Part shown: positions 26,239-33,818 of the stretch, in pieces | How the letters are laid out: every line of letters starts with the position of its first letter | How positions within the stretch are numbered: position 1 is the stretch's first letter | Assembly (NCBI RefSeq): GCF_022419185.1 | Contig: NZ_JAJOZK010000006.1 | Span: 62,001-126,000 of the forward strand | Direction: 5' to 3' | Length of the DNA stretch: 64,000 bases | Source of the DNA: Thermomonas flagellata | GTDB taxonomy: Bacteria > Pseudomonadota > Gammaproteobacteria > Xanthomonadales > Xanthomonadaceae | Notes under the pieces: model-generated | Told to the model about the DNA's origin: nothing | Database searches by the model: none | The model's input: only the letters and a program-made list of their open reading frames with translations | Program-made: the position numbers and the translations under genes

Positions 26239-27461
26239 GGCGCAGGATCCATTTCGTCGGGTGCCAGCGCAACGCGGTCACCGGCGCGAATCGGGGTCTC
26301 CGGCGGCAGCACCAAGACGCGGCCGATGCGGCGCAGGCCGGCCAGCTTCAACGTTTGCAGCCGGCCGTCGCGTTCCCAGAACACCCGCGACGGGCCGCTG
26401 TCCAGCGGGTCCAGATCCGACGGAACGAACAGCACCTGCCGCAGGCGCCCGAGCACGATCTCCGCCTGCACTGCCAGGCCGTTGCGCGCCTGCGCAGGCA
26501 TCCGCAACGGACGCACCCGCACCGCGACCAGGCCTTCGACCGCATCCGGCGCGATCCCGGCTACGCGCCCCGGCACCTGCTGGCCATCCGGCATCCGGAT
26601 CAGCGCCGGCTGGCCGACCGCCAGCCGGTCCAGGGCCCGCTGCGGGACCATCACCCTGACCATGTTCGGCAGCAGCGGGCCGATCTCGAGCAGCGGCGCC
26701 CCTTCGGAGACGCTGTCACCCAGCTTGACCATCACCCGCTTGACCACGCCGGCCGCCGGCGCACGCACGTCCGCGGCGGCGATCTTGGCGTCCAGCTGGT
26801 GCAGGTGGACGCGTGCGAGCGACAGATCGTCCTGGCCCAGGCGCTGCTGGCGTGCAAACGCCTGCTGCTCCATCGCCGCGAGCCGGCGCGCGGCGTCCGC
26901 CGCGGCCTGGGCCTGGTCCACCCGCGCCTGTGCCTGCGCATACTGCAGGCGCGAGACGATCTTGTCGGCCAGCAGTTGCTGCATCGCATCGCGCTCGACC
27001 TGCGCCGTCTTGAGGGCGATCCTGGCCTCGCGCTCGCGCAGCCGCGCGGCCTCGACCGCCTTGGCGTTCTCGCCCAGGCGCTGCGCGCTGCCGAATTCGG
27101 TGCGCTGCAGGTCCAGACGGGCGCGATCACGCTCCTCGAGCAACGCAGGCACCGCCAGCTGCAGCAGCGACTCACCCGGTGCAAGCCGGCTACCTGGCGA
27201 TATCGCCAGCCGTTCGACCCGGCCGGCCACGGGCGCTGTGATCAGGCGCTGCTCGTCGGAGACGAACTCCCCCTGTCCCTCGACCGTCTCCTCCAGATCG
27301 CCACGAACCACGGTGGCCAGTACCACGCCGTCCGGCAACGCGGCATGCTGCCGCCATACTCCGATCCCCAGCCCCAGGAACGCCAGCAGGCCGAGCGGCA
27401 GGCCCCAGCGCAGGGCCGCAGGACGCAGGCGAGCGGGGGACTGGCCATGCGGGCGGTCCAT
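26235..27461 (-). CDS. HlyD/MacA-type periplasmic adaptor
   Basis: 408 residues. One N-terminal membrane anchor (~18-36, RWGLPLGLLAFLGLGIGVW) is followed by a lipoyl-like half (LITAPVAGRVERLAISPGSR), a long Ala/Arg/Gln-rich coiled coil (~110-215), the second lipoyl half (DVRAPAAGVVKRVMVKLGDS) and beta-barrel/membrane-proximal domains. Such adaptors link an inner-membrane pump to an outer-membrane TolC-like duct. The start is ATG 27461 with GGAG upstream, 14 nt after the stop of the thioredoxin-like gene. No TolC homologue is encoded here, so a duct from elsewhere would be needed. Confidence 0.92.
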   Translation of the reverse strand: MDRPHGQSPARLRPAALRWGLPLGLLAFLGLGIGVWRQHAALPDGVVLATVVRGDLEETVEGQGEFVSDEQRLITAPVAGRVERLAISPGSRLAPGESLLQLAVPALLEERDRARLDLQRTEFGSAQRLGENAKAVEAARLREREARIALKTAQVERDAMQQLLADKIVSRLQYAQAQARVDQAQAAADAARRLAAMEQQAFARQQRLGQDDLSLARVHLHQLDAKIAAADVRAPAAGVVKRVMVKLGDSVSEGAPLLEIGPLLPNMVRVMVPQRALDRLAVGQPALIRMPDGQQVPGRVAGIAPDAVEGLVAVRVRPLRMPAQARNGLAVQAEIVLGRLRQVLFVPSDLDPLDSGPSRVFWERDGRLQTLKLAGLRRIGRVLVLPPETPIRAGDRVALAPDEMDPAP

Positions 27462-27475
27462 GCGCGGTGCTCCGC

Positions 27476-28129
27476 TCAACGTGCCGCGGATGCCGGCGGC
27501 ATGTCCCCGGCATCCCCGGGCTCGCCCTGCAGGAAGCGTTCCGCGGTGCCGCCATCGTAGCCGATCAGGTAGTCCTGCAAACGCGCGCCCGACGCATAGC
27601 GCCACAGGCTGGGCATGACCTGCTCCCCGGCCACCGCGTAATACCTTTCGCGGTCGCCGGCCAGGGTGATCCGCGGCAGGTTCGCCGCGCCTGCGGGCAA
27701 GGCGGCGCCTGGGCGGTAGGCCAGCAGCCAGAAGCGATCGGGCTGCGCCAGCTTGCCCTCCTGCTGCAGGCGCGCGCGCAGCGCGAGCAGCGAATCGCAC
27801 TGCGGGCAGGGCTCGGCATAGGTCATCACGATGCCGCCATCCGCGAGAAGCTCGCGCAGCGGGCGCGGCGGCTGGCCCGCGGCGAGGCGAACCTGCACGT
27901 CCCCGGGCACGGGCTGCCCCACCTGCGCAGCGGCCCGCTGCATGGCCTGCATGAAGGGATTGCCGGCATTGCCGCCGCTCCCTGCCGGCGGCGTAACGAC
28001 CGCCGGCGTTGCCGCAGGGGCACTCGACACCGGCACGGAGCGACGCCAGAGCCCGATCGCCACCAATCCCACGAAGGCCACCACGGCGATGGCTATCAGC
28101 ATGCGGGTTACTTTGTTTTCAGGGGCCAT
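27476..28129 (-). CDS. Membrane-anchored thioredoxin-like protein with CPQC motif
   Basis: 217 residues from ATG 28129. A single anchor at residues ~10-27 (MLIAIAVVAFVGLVAIGLW) follows a short basic N-terminus, then a Pro/Ala/Gly linker to ~60 and a periplasmic domain. GGIVMTYAEPCPQCDSLLAL carries a CPQC redox pair (C108, C111) after a beta strand and before a helix, as in thioredoxin folds; PRITLAGDRERYYAVAGEQV and MPSLWRYASG could form the cis-Pro region. The upstream neighbour encodes a six-cysteine secreted peptide, so a role in forming or shuffling its disulfides is a natural inference. The ribosome-binding site is weak; GTG 28138 is an alternative start. An intrinsic terminator precedes the gene. 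Confidence 0.78.
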   Translation of the reverse strand: MAPENKVTRMLIAIAVVAFVGLVAIGLWRRSVPVSSAPAATPAVVTPPAGSGGNAGNPFMQAMQRAAAQVGQPVPGDVQVRLAAGQPPRPLRELLADGGIVMTYAEPCPQCDSLLALRARLQQEGKLAQPDRFWLLAYRPGAALPAGAANLPRITLAGDRERYYAVAGEQVMPSLWRYASGARLQDYLIGYDGGTAERFLQGEPGDAGDMPPASAAR

Positions 28130-28159
28130 CGCCTTCACCCGTTTATCATGAATGAATAG

Positions 28160-28190
28160 AAAAAACAGCGCACCCGCATCAGATGCGCTG
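28160..28190 (-). terminator. Intrinsic terminator between the cysteine-rich peptide gene and its export genes
   Basis: On the minus strand CAGCGCA, an 11-nt loop and TGCGCTG form a perfect 7-bp stem followed by TTTTTT. It lies 30 nt after the peptide stop and about 30 nt before the thioredoxin-like gene. This would give abundant peptide mRNA and limited read-through into the export genes, a common layout in bacteriocin operons. Confidence 0.8.
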
Positions 28191-28219
28191 CTCAACGATG
28201 ATGCCTTAGAACAGAACTA

Positions 28220-28402
28220 TCACCGGCAGGGAATTTCCCAGCAAGTCGTATCAACACGACATTCCGTCGGCGTACACACAGTACCACTGCGGCAACGGAA
28301 GCAGGAATCGCGAATCTGTGCGAAGCCTTGCGCCATCGCAGGCCCAGCCATCACCAAAAGCATCAGGATTGCCGAGAAGCTCTTAACGCGTGACTTTCTC
28401 AT
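28220..28402 (-). CDS. Secreted six-cysteine peptide precursor
   Basis: 60 residues. The start is ATG 28402 with GGAGG seven bases upstream. Residues 1-24 are a clear Sec signal peptide: basic MRKSRVKSF, hydrophobic core AILMLLVMAGP, cleavage after AMA. The mature peptide would be about 36 residues (from QGFAQIRDS) with six cysteines spaced C-X2-C-X5-C-X4-C-X5-C-X4-C, a single Trp, slight positive charge and a PCR C-terminus. I recognise no family. The gene heads an operon for a CPQC thioredoxin-like protein, adaptor, ATPase and MacB-like permease, so it is the likely cargo, perhaps a disulfide-stabilised bacteriocin, toxin or signal. Its GC content is near 50%, far below the surrounding ~70%. 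Confidence 0.8.
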   Translation of the reverse strand: MRKSRVKSFSAILMLLVMAGPAMAQGFAQIRDSCFRCRSGTVCTPTECRVDTTCWEIPCR

Positions 28403-28480
28403 AGTCAACCTCCGAGATTGGGCTTTAGGGTGCCGCGCGCAAATACAACCCTTCGCGGCGGTCTCTTGATTAACAGATCA

Positions 28481-28491
28481 GGGGGGGGGGG
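28481..28491. repeat. Homopolymer tract of 11 G
   Basis: Eleven consecutive G residues (C on the peptide-gene strand) lie 79-89 nt upstream of the peptide start, between the peptide gene and the mneA promoter. Tracts of this length slip readily, and several bacteria use them for phase-variable promoters. Confidence 0.7.
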
Positions 28492-28496
28492 CAAGT

Positions 28497-28526
28497 TTGC
28501 GTCAACAAAATTGAGACGGCTATCAT
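28497..28526 (+). promoter_or_regulatory. Candidate promoter of the riboswitch-mneA transcript
   Basis: A TATCAT -10 box at 28521-28526 is preceded after 18 nt by a weak -35 TTGCGT (28497-28502). Transcription would start near 28533, at the 5' edge of the manganese riboswitch. The same bases include ATCATTATC, half of a Fur-like site, so Fur or Mur control is possible. Confidence 0.45.
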
Positions 28527-28536
28527 TATCGCTAGT

Positions 28537-28718
28537 CCCTCCGGGGAGTAGCCCGCCGCGGCGCCGCCGCGGCCCGCGCGTCAACATGCTTGGCCGACCG
28601 GCCATGGCGCGCGCTGCCGGCACCGCCGGCACGGGCAAGACCGAAGGCAGGCGCTGCGCACCCGGCCGGGCGACGCGGCGTTTGCGTTCGCGTCCCTGCC
28701 ATTGCGCCCGGCCCGGAG
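28537..28718 (+). ncRNA. yybP-ykoY manganese riboswitch leader of mneA
   Basis: The conserved aptamer pieces appear in order: GGGGAGTAGC (28543-28552), GTCAACATGCTTGG (28580-28593) and GACCGAAGGCAGG (28639-28651). This family senses Mn2+ and sits upstream of manganese exporters, as here. A 9-bp inverted repeat (28664-28672 with 28705-28713) lies against the ribosome-binding site. CTCCGGG at the aptamer start (28539-28545) is perfectly complementary to CCCGGAG covering the Shine-Dalgarno (28712-28718), suggesting translational control: masked without Mn, open when the aptamer folds. Confidence 0.85.
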
Positions 28719-28725
28719 TGTCCTG

Positions 28726-29289
28726 ATGTTCGATGCGTTGTGGGTGTCCACCGGCGCGGTGGCCCTGGCCGAGATCGGCGACAAGACCCAGCTGCTGGCG
28801 CTGCTGCTGGCGGCGCGCTTCCGCCGGCCGTGGCCGATCATCGCCGGCATCCTGCTGGCGACCCTGCTCAACCATGCCCTGGCCGGCTGGCTGGGCGCGC
28901 TGGCGGCGCACTGGCTGACGCCGCAGGTGCTGCGCTGGAGCGTGGCCGCCAGCTTCATCGCGATCGCGCTGTGGACGCTGCGCCCGGACCGGCTGGACGC
29001 GGACGCGCCGCTGCCGGCGCGCGGGGCGTTCGTGGCCACCGTGCTCGCCTTCTTCCTGGCCGAGATCGGCGACAAGACCCAGGTCGCGACCGTGCTGCTG
29101 GCGGCCAAGTACCACCCGCTGTGGCAGGTGGTCGCCGGCACCACCGCCGGCATGCTGCTGGCGAACGTGCCGGTGGTGCTGCTCGGCAGCCGCTTCGCCG
29201 CGCGCCTGCCGCTGAAGGCGGCGCGGATCGCCGCGGCGCTGGTGTTCCTCGCGCTCGGGCTGTGGGCGGCGCTGGCCGGCGCAGGTTGA
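28726..29289 (+). CDS. mneA: Manganese exporter of the GDT1/UPF0016 (MneA) family
   Basis: 187 residues with six predicted membrane helices in two homologous halves. Each half carries the family signature: LAEIGDKTQLLALLLA near residue 14 and LAEIGDKTQVATVLLA near residue 110. Bacterial members export Mn2+ across the inner membrane; eukaryotic relatives are TMEM165/GDT1. The start is ATG 28726 with GGAG seven bases upstream. The gene lies directly behind a yybP-ykoY riboswitch, which fits manganese-induced expression. Confidence 0.92.
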   Translation: MFDALWVSTGAVALAEIGDKTQLLALLLAARFRRPWPIIAGILLATLLNHALAGWLGALAAHWLTPQVLRWSVAASFIAIALWTLRPDRLDADAPLPARGAFVATVLAFFLAEIGDKTQVATVLLAAKYHPLWQVVAGTTAGMLLANVPVVLLGSRFAARLPLKAARIAAALVFLALGLWAALAGAG

Positions 29290-29337
29290 GCCCGCCGGCT
29301 TGCCGTATGCTGCCGGCGACCCCCGACCCGCCGCGCC

Positions 29338-30471
29338 GTGCTCGAGCTGCCCACCGGATTCCGCGACTTCCGCCAGCGCCTGCTGGCGCGCCCGGACGCC
29401 CTGATGCTGGAGCTGGGCGCCGGCGGCGAGCTGCTGGTGGCGCAGATCCGGGCCTGGCTGTCGCTGGCGCTGCTGGCGCTGCCGCTGGCCAACCAGCTCG
29501 GCGGCGGCGCGCTGTGGGAGAGCCTGGCCGGGCTGTCCGCGGTGACCGTCGCCATCGTCTGCTCGCAGCTGTGGCTGGCGCTCGCGCGCCGGCGCGGGCG
29601 CTACGGCTGGCTGCCGTGGGCGACCACCACCTACGACATCAGCCTGACCACCCTCGCGCTCGCCGGCCTGGCCACGCAGTCGCCGCCGATCGCGCTCAAC
29701 AGCATGGTGGTGTGGGTGCTGTACCCACTGTCGATCGCGATGACCGCGCTGCGCAACGACGGCCGCCTGACCCTGTACGCCGGCGCGCTCGCCTTCGGCC
29801 AGTACCTGCTGCTGGTGCTGCTGGTGTTCCAGCTGACCACGCCGGAGCAGCGGATCTCGCTGGAGTACGGCACCGTGACGGTCTCCAACCAGGTGCAGCG
29901 GCTGGTGCTGGTGCTGCTGATGACCGCGCTGACCGCCGCCATCGTGTACCGCATGCAGCGGCTGGTGGACCTGTCCGGCAGCGACGGCCTGACCGGCCTG
30001 CCCAACCGCACCTGGCTGGTGCACCGCTTCCAGAGCCTGCTGGAGGACGCCCGCCGCGAGGCGACCTCGCTGTCGGTCTGCCTGCTCGACCTGGACTACT
30101 TCAAGCGCGTCAACGACGAGGCCGGCCATCCGGCCGGCGACCGCGCCCTGCACCACGTGGCGCAGGTGCTGTCCGAGCAGTTGCAGCCGGGCGAGATCCT
30201 GGCGCGGCTGGGCGGCGAGGAATTCGTGGTGGTGCTGCCGCACCCGCTCGGGCACGCCTGGGAGCGCGCGGAGACCCTGCGCCGCACGCTCGCTGCGCAT
30301 CCGTTCGTGGACGAGCCCGGCGAGCCGCCGCGCCGGCTGACCTTCAGCGCCGGGGTCGCCTGCTGGCCGCAGGACGGCAGCGACCTGTCCGGCCTCCTGC
30401 GCCGGGCCGATGCGCGCCTGCGCCAGGCCAAGCGCGCCGGGCGCAACCGCTGCCTGGCGCGCGACGACTGA
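29338..30471 (+). CDS. Membrane diguanylate cyclase (GGDEF domain)
   Basis: 377 residues from a GTG start at 29338. The N-terminal ~200 residues contain five or six hydrophobic segments, an unidentified membrane sensor region. The GGDEF domain follows (~215-370): DGLTGLPNRTWLVHRF, DLDYFKRVNDEAGHPAGDRA, and the active-site motif GGEEF at 292-296, so synthesis of c-di-GMP from two GTP is expected. The inhibitory I-site RxxD is absent five residues before GGEEF (the sequence there is PGEILARL), so product inhibition may be weak. A TATGCT -10-like box lies near 29305. Confidence 0.9.
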   Translation: MLELPTGFRDFRQRLLARPDALMLELGAGGELLVAQIRAWLSLALLALPLANQLGGGALWESLAGLSAVTVAIVCSQLWLALARRRGRYGWLPWATTTYDISLTTLALAGLATQSPPIALNSMVVWVLYPLSIAMTALRNDGRLTLYAGALAFGQYLLLVLLVFQLTTPEQRISLEYGTVTVSNQVQRLVLVLLMTALTAAIVYRMQRLVDLSGSDGLTGLPNRTWLVHRFQSLLEDARREATSLSVCLLDLDYFKRVNDEAGHPAGDRALHHVAQVLSEQLQPGEILARLGGEEFVVVLPHPLGHAWERAETLRRTLAAHPFVDEPGEPPRRLTFSAGVACWPQDGSDLSGLLRRADARLRQAKRAGRNRCLARDD

Positions 30472-30551
30472 CCGCCCCGCTTGCCGCCCCGGCCGCCGCT
30501 GACTACCCTGCCTGATCGCTCGAGCGGCCGACGGGCCGGGGATTGACCGGG

Positions 30552-31847
30552 ATGGAAGGGATTTGGCGGATCGGGTTTGGCCTGTTCGGGCTGGCCGTGC
30601 TGGTGGGGATCGCGTGGCTGTTCTCCAACAACCGGCGCGCGGTGGACTGGCGCCTGGTCGGCACCGGCATCCTGCTGCAGGTCGGCTTTGCCGCGCTGGT
30701 GCTGCTGGTGCCGGGCGGGCGCGCGGTGTTCGACTCGCTGAGCAAGGGCTTCGTGCGGGTGCTGGGCTTCGTCGGCGAGGGCTCCGGCTTCGTGTTCGGC
30801 AGCCTGCTGGACACCGGCAAGTTCGGCTTCATCTTCGCCTTCCAGGTGCTGCCGACCATCATCTTCTTCTCCGCGCTGATGGGCGTGCTCTACCACCTGG
30901 GGGTGATGCAGGCGGTGGTGCGCGCGATGGCCTGGGCGATCACCAAGGTGATGAACGTGTCCGGCGCGGAGACCACCAGCGTGTGCGCCAGCGTGTTCAT
31001 CGGTCAGACCGAGGCGCCGCTGACGGTGCGCCCGTACATCCCGCGGATGACCGAGTCGGAGCTGATCACGATGATGATCGGCGGCATGGCGCACATCGCC
31101 GGCGGCGTGCTGGCCGCCTACGTCGGCATGCTCGGCGGCAGCGACCCGGCGCAGCAGGCGTTCTTCGCCAAGCACCTGCTGGCCGCCTCGATCATGGCCG
31201 CGCCGGCGACCCTGGTGGTGGCCAAGCTGCTGATCCCGGAGACCGGCACCCCGCTCACCCGCGGCACGGTGAAGATGGAGGTCGAGAAGACCACCAGCAA
31301 CGTGATCGACGCGGCCGCCTCCGGCGCCGCCGACGGCCTGCGCCTGGCGCTCAACATCGGCGCCATGCTGCTGGCGTTCATCGCCCTGATCGCGCTGCTC
31401 AACGCCCCGCTGACCTGGCTCGGCGAGGTCACCGGCCTGCAGGCGCTGCTGGGCAAGCCGACCAACCTGTCCACCCTGCTCGGCTACCTGCTGGCGCCGG
31501 TGGCGTGGGTGATCGGCACCCCGTGGCAGGACGCGACCACGGTCGGCGCGCTGATCGGGCAGAAGGTGGTGATCAACGAGTTCGTGGCCTACACCGAGCT
31601 GTCGCAGATCGTGAACGGCCAGGTACCGGGCGTGCACCTGAGCCGCGAGGGCGCGCTGATCGCGACCTACGCCCTGTGCGGCTTCGCCAACTTCAGCTCG
31701 ATCGCGATCCAGATCGGCGGCATCGGCGGGCTGGCGCCGGAGCGCCGCCACGACCTCGCCCGCTTCGGCCTGCGCGCGGTGCTGGGCGGTTCGATCGCGA
31801 CCTTCATGACCGCCACCATCGCCGGCGTGCTCACCCATTTCAGCTGA
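30552..31847 (+). CDS. Concentrative nucleoside transporter (NupC/CNT family)
   Basis: 431 residues, close to E. coli NupC (400). It has multiple membrane helices and the CNT signatures GVLYHLGVMQAVVRAMAWAI, SGAETTSVCASVFIGQTEAP and VINEFVAYTELS. It imports nucleosides with H+ or Na+. The start is ATG 30552; TTG 30543 is an upstream alternative. It is followed after 3 nt by a ribokinase-like gene and then dusB, one operon in which the kinase may use ribose or nucleoside released after uptake. Confidence 0.94.
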   Translation: MEGIWRIGFGLFGLAVLVGIAWLFSNNRRAVDWRLVGTGILLQVGFAALVLLVPGGRAVFDSLSKGFVRVLGFVGEGSGFVFGSLLDTGKFGFIFAFQVLPTIIFFSALMGVLYHLGVMQAVVRAMAWAITKVMNVSGAETTSVCASVFIGQTEAPLTVRPYIPRMTESELITMMIGGMAHIAGGVLAAYVGMLGGSDPAQQAFFAKHLLAASIMAAPATLVVAKLLIPETGTPLTRGTVKMEVEKTTSNVIDAAASGAADGLRLALNIGAMLLAFIALIALLNAPLTWLGEVTGLQALLGKPTNLSTLLGYLLAPVAWVIGTPWQDATTVGALIGQKVVINEFVAYTELSQIVNGQVPGVHLSREGALIATYALCGFANFSSIAIQIGGIGGLAPERRHDLARFGLRAVLGGSIATFMTATIAGVLTHFS

Positions 31848-31850
31848 GCG

Positions 31851-32792
31851 ATGGACGTCCTGGTCGTCGGCTCGTTCAACGTCGACCACGCCTGGCGGGT
31901 GGACAGGCTGCCGGCGCCCGGCGCGACCCTCGCCGGCAGCTATGCCTGCGGGCCCGGCGGCAAGGGCTTCAACCAGGCGGTCGCGGCGCGCCGCGCCGGC
32001 GCGGCGACCGCATTCGCCTGCTGCCTCGGCGACGACGACGGCGGCCGCCTCGCGCAGCGGCTGTGCGCGCAGGACGGCATCGCCCTGGCCGCGGCGCGGG
32101 TGGACGCGCCGACCGGCAGCGCCGGGATCTTCGTTGCCGCCGACGGCGCCAACAGCATCGTGGTGGCGGCCGGCGCCAACGCCGGGCTCACCCCGGCGCA
32201 GGCCGCCGCCGCGGTCGCCGCGCATCCGGCCGCGGTCGTGCTGGCGCAGCTGGAATCCCCGCCGCCCGCCGTGCACGCCGCGCTCGCCGCGGCCCGCGCA
32301 CGCGGCGCGCTGGCCCTGCTCAACCCGGCGCCAGCGAATGCGCCGACGGACGCCGACCTGCTCGCGCTGGCGGACGTGCTGACCCCGAACGAGACCGAAT
32401 TCGCCGCGCTGCTGGCGCGCCACGCCGGGATCGCGCTGGCCGCGGACGCGGTGGCGGGGCTGGCCGACGCCGCCCTGCACGCGCACTGCCGGCGGCTGCA
32501 CCCGGGCGGCAGCGTGGTGGTCACCCTCGGCGCGCAGGGCGTGTTCGTCTCGCATGCCGCGGAGCGGCCGCGCGGCGATGCGGCCCTGGCCTACCGGGTG
32601 CCGGCGCCGCCCGCCGACGTGGTGGACACCACCGGGGCCGGCGACGCGCTCAATGGCGCGCTCGCCGCCGGCCTGGCGCGCCGGCCGCAGGCCGCGTTCG
32701 CGGACCTGGTCCGCTTCGCCGTGCGCTATGCCAGCCGCTCCACCGAGCGCGCCGGGGCGGCGCTGGCGATGCCCCACCTCGCGCTGGACTAA
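31851..32792 (+). CDS. rbsK: PfkB-family ribokinase
   Basis: 313 residues. It phosphorylates ribose to ribose-5-phosphate; a nucleoside kinase is the main alternative given the upstream nucleoside transporter. The N-terminal GSFNVDHAWRVDRLPAPG and GPGGKGFNQAVAARRAGA are typical of RbsK. The anion hole and catalytic base are in DTTGAGD (259-265, Asp265). The ATG lies 3 nt after the nupC-like stop. The gene ends 6 nt before dusB. Confidence 0.88.
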   Translation: MDVLVVGSFNVDHAWRVDRLPAPGATLAGSYACGPGGKGFNQAVAARRAGAATAFACCLGDDDGGRLAQRLCAQDGIALAAARVDAPTGSAGIFVAADGANSIVVAAGANAGLTPAQAAAAVAAHPAAVVLAQLESPPPAVHAALAAARARGALALLNPAPANAPTDADLLALADVLTPNETEFAALLARHAGIALAADAVAGLADAALHAHCRRLHPGGSVVVTLGAQGVFVSHAAERPRGDAALAYRVPAPPADVVDTTGAGDALNGALAAGLARRPQAAFADLVRFAVRYASRSTERAGAALAMPHLALD

Positions 32793-32798
32793 AGTGCG

Positions 32799-33803
32799 AT
32801 GGCGCTGCAGATCGGCCCGTACCGGATCGACCCGCCGGTCGTGCTGGCGCCGATGGCGGGCGTCACCGACAAGCCGTTCCGGCTGCTGTGCAAGCAGCTC
32901 GGCGCGGGGCTGGCGGTCTCGGAGATGACCACCGCCGACCCGCGCTTCTGGCACACCGCCAAGTCGCGCCACCGCATGGACCATGCCGGCGAACCGGCGC
33001 CGGTCAGCGTGCAGATCGCCGGCACCGAGCCGGAGCAACTGGCCGCGGCGGCGCGCCACAACGTGGCCCACGGCGCGCAGATCATCGACATCAACATGGG
33101 CTGCCCGGCCAAGAAGGTGTGCAATGCCTGGGCCGGCAGCGCGCTGCTGCGCGAGCCGGGGCGGGTGGCGCGCATCCTCGCCGCGGTAGTCGCGGCGGTG
33201 GACGTGCCGGTGACGCTGAAGATCCGCACCGGCTGGGATGCCGGGCACCGCAACGCGCCGCTGATCGCGCGCATCGCCGAGGACGCCGGCATCGCCGCGC
33301 TCGCCATCCACGGCCGCACCCGCGACCAGCTGTACGCCGGCAGCGCGGAGTACGACACCATCGCCGCGGTGAAGGCGATGCTGGCGATCCCGGTGATCGC
33401 CAACGGCGACATCGATTCCCCGCACAAGGCCGCGGCGGTGCTGCGCCACACCGGCTGCGACGCGGTGATGGTCGGGCGCGCCGCGCAGGGGCGGCCGTGG
33501 CTGCTGCGCGAGATCGCGCACTTCCTCGCCACCGGCCGCCTGCTGCCGCCGCCCGCGCTGGCCGAGGTGCGCGACCTGCTGCTCGGCCATCTGCGCGCCC
33601 TGCACGCCTTCTACGGCGAGGAAGCCGGGGTGCGCATCGCGCGCAAGCACCTGGGCTGGTACGCCCGCGACCGCGCGGAGAACGCCGCCTTCCGCGCGGT
33701 GGTCAACCGCGCGCAGACCGCGGCCGAGCAGCTGCATCTGACCGCCGCGTACTTCGATGCGCTCGCCGACGGACGACCGCCGGCGCTGCCGGCGGTGGCC
33801 TGA
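32799..33803 (+). CDS. dusB: tRNA-dihydrouridine synthase B
   Basis: 334 residues. This FMN enzyme reduces specific uridines of tRNA to dihydrouridine. The FMN/TIM-barrel motifs are PPVVLAPMAGVTDKPFR at the N-terminus, DINMGCPAKKVC with catalytic Cys102, LKIRTGWD, IHGRTRDQLYAGSAEYD and IANGDIDSP. The CPAKKVC form fits DusB rather than DusA (CPSDRV). The usual partner fis is not adjacent; here dusB is the third gene of the nucleoside operon, 6 nt after rbsK. Confidence 0.93.
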   Translation: MALQIGPYRIDPPVVLAPMAGVTDKPFRLLCKQLGAGLAVSEMTTADPRFWHTAKSRHRMDHAGEPAPVSVQIAGTEPEQLAAAARHNVAHGAQIIDINMGCPAKKVCNAWAGSALLREPGRVARILAAVVAAVDVPVTLKIRTGWDAGHRNAPLIARIAEDAGIAALAIHGRTRDQLYAGSAEYDTIAAVKAMLAIPVIANGDIDSPHKAAAVLRHTGCDAVMVGRAAQGRPWLLREIAHFLATGRLLPPPALAEVRDLLLGHLRALHAFYGEEAGVRIARKHLGWYARDRAENAAFRAVVNRAQTAAEQLHLTAAYFDALADGRPPALPAVA

Positions 33804-33818
33804 TCCCGCGACACCCAC

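Noticed and set aside
28505-28533. Fur box in the peptide/mneA intergenic region
   Set aside because: ATCATTATC is only half of a Fur site and overlaps the -10 box TATCAT of mneA, which explains it just as well. Kept as a comment, not as a separate site.
28405-30300. A 631-codon minus-strand frame covering mneA and the diguanylate cyclase
   Set aside because: Gln/Arg/Gly-rich shadow of two well-supported plus-strand genes.
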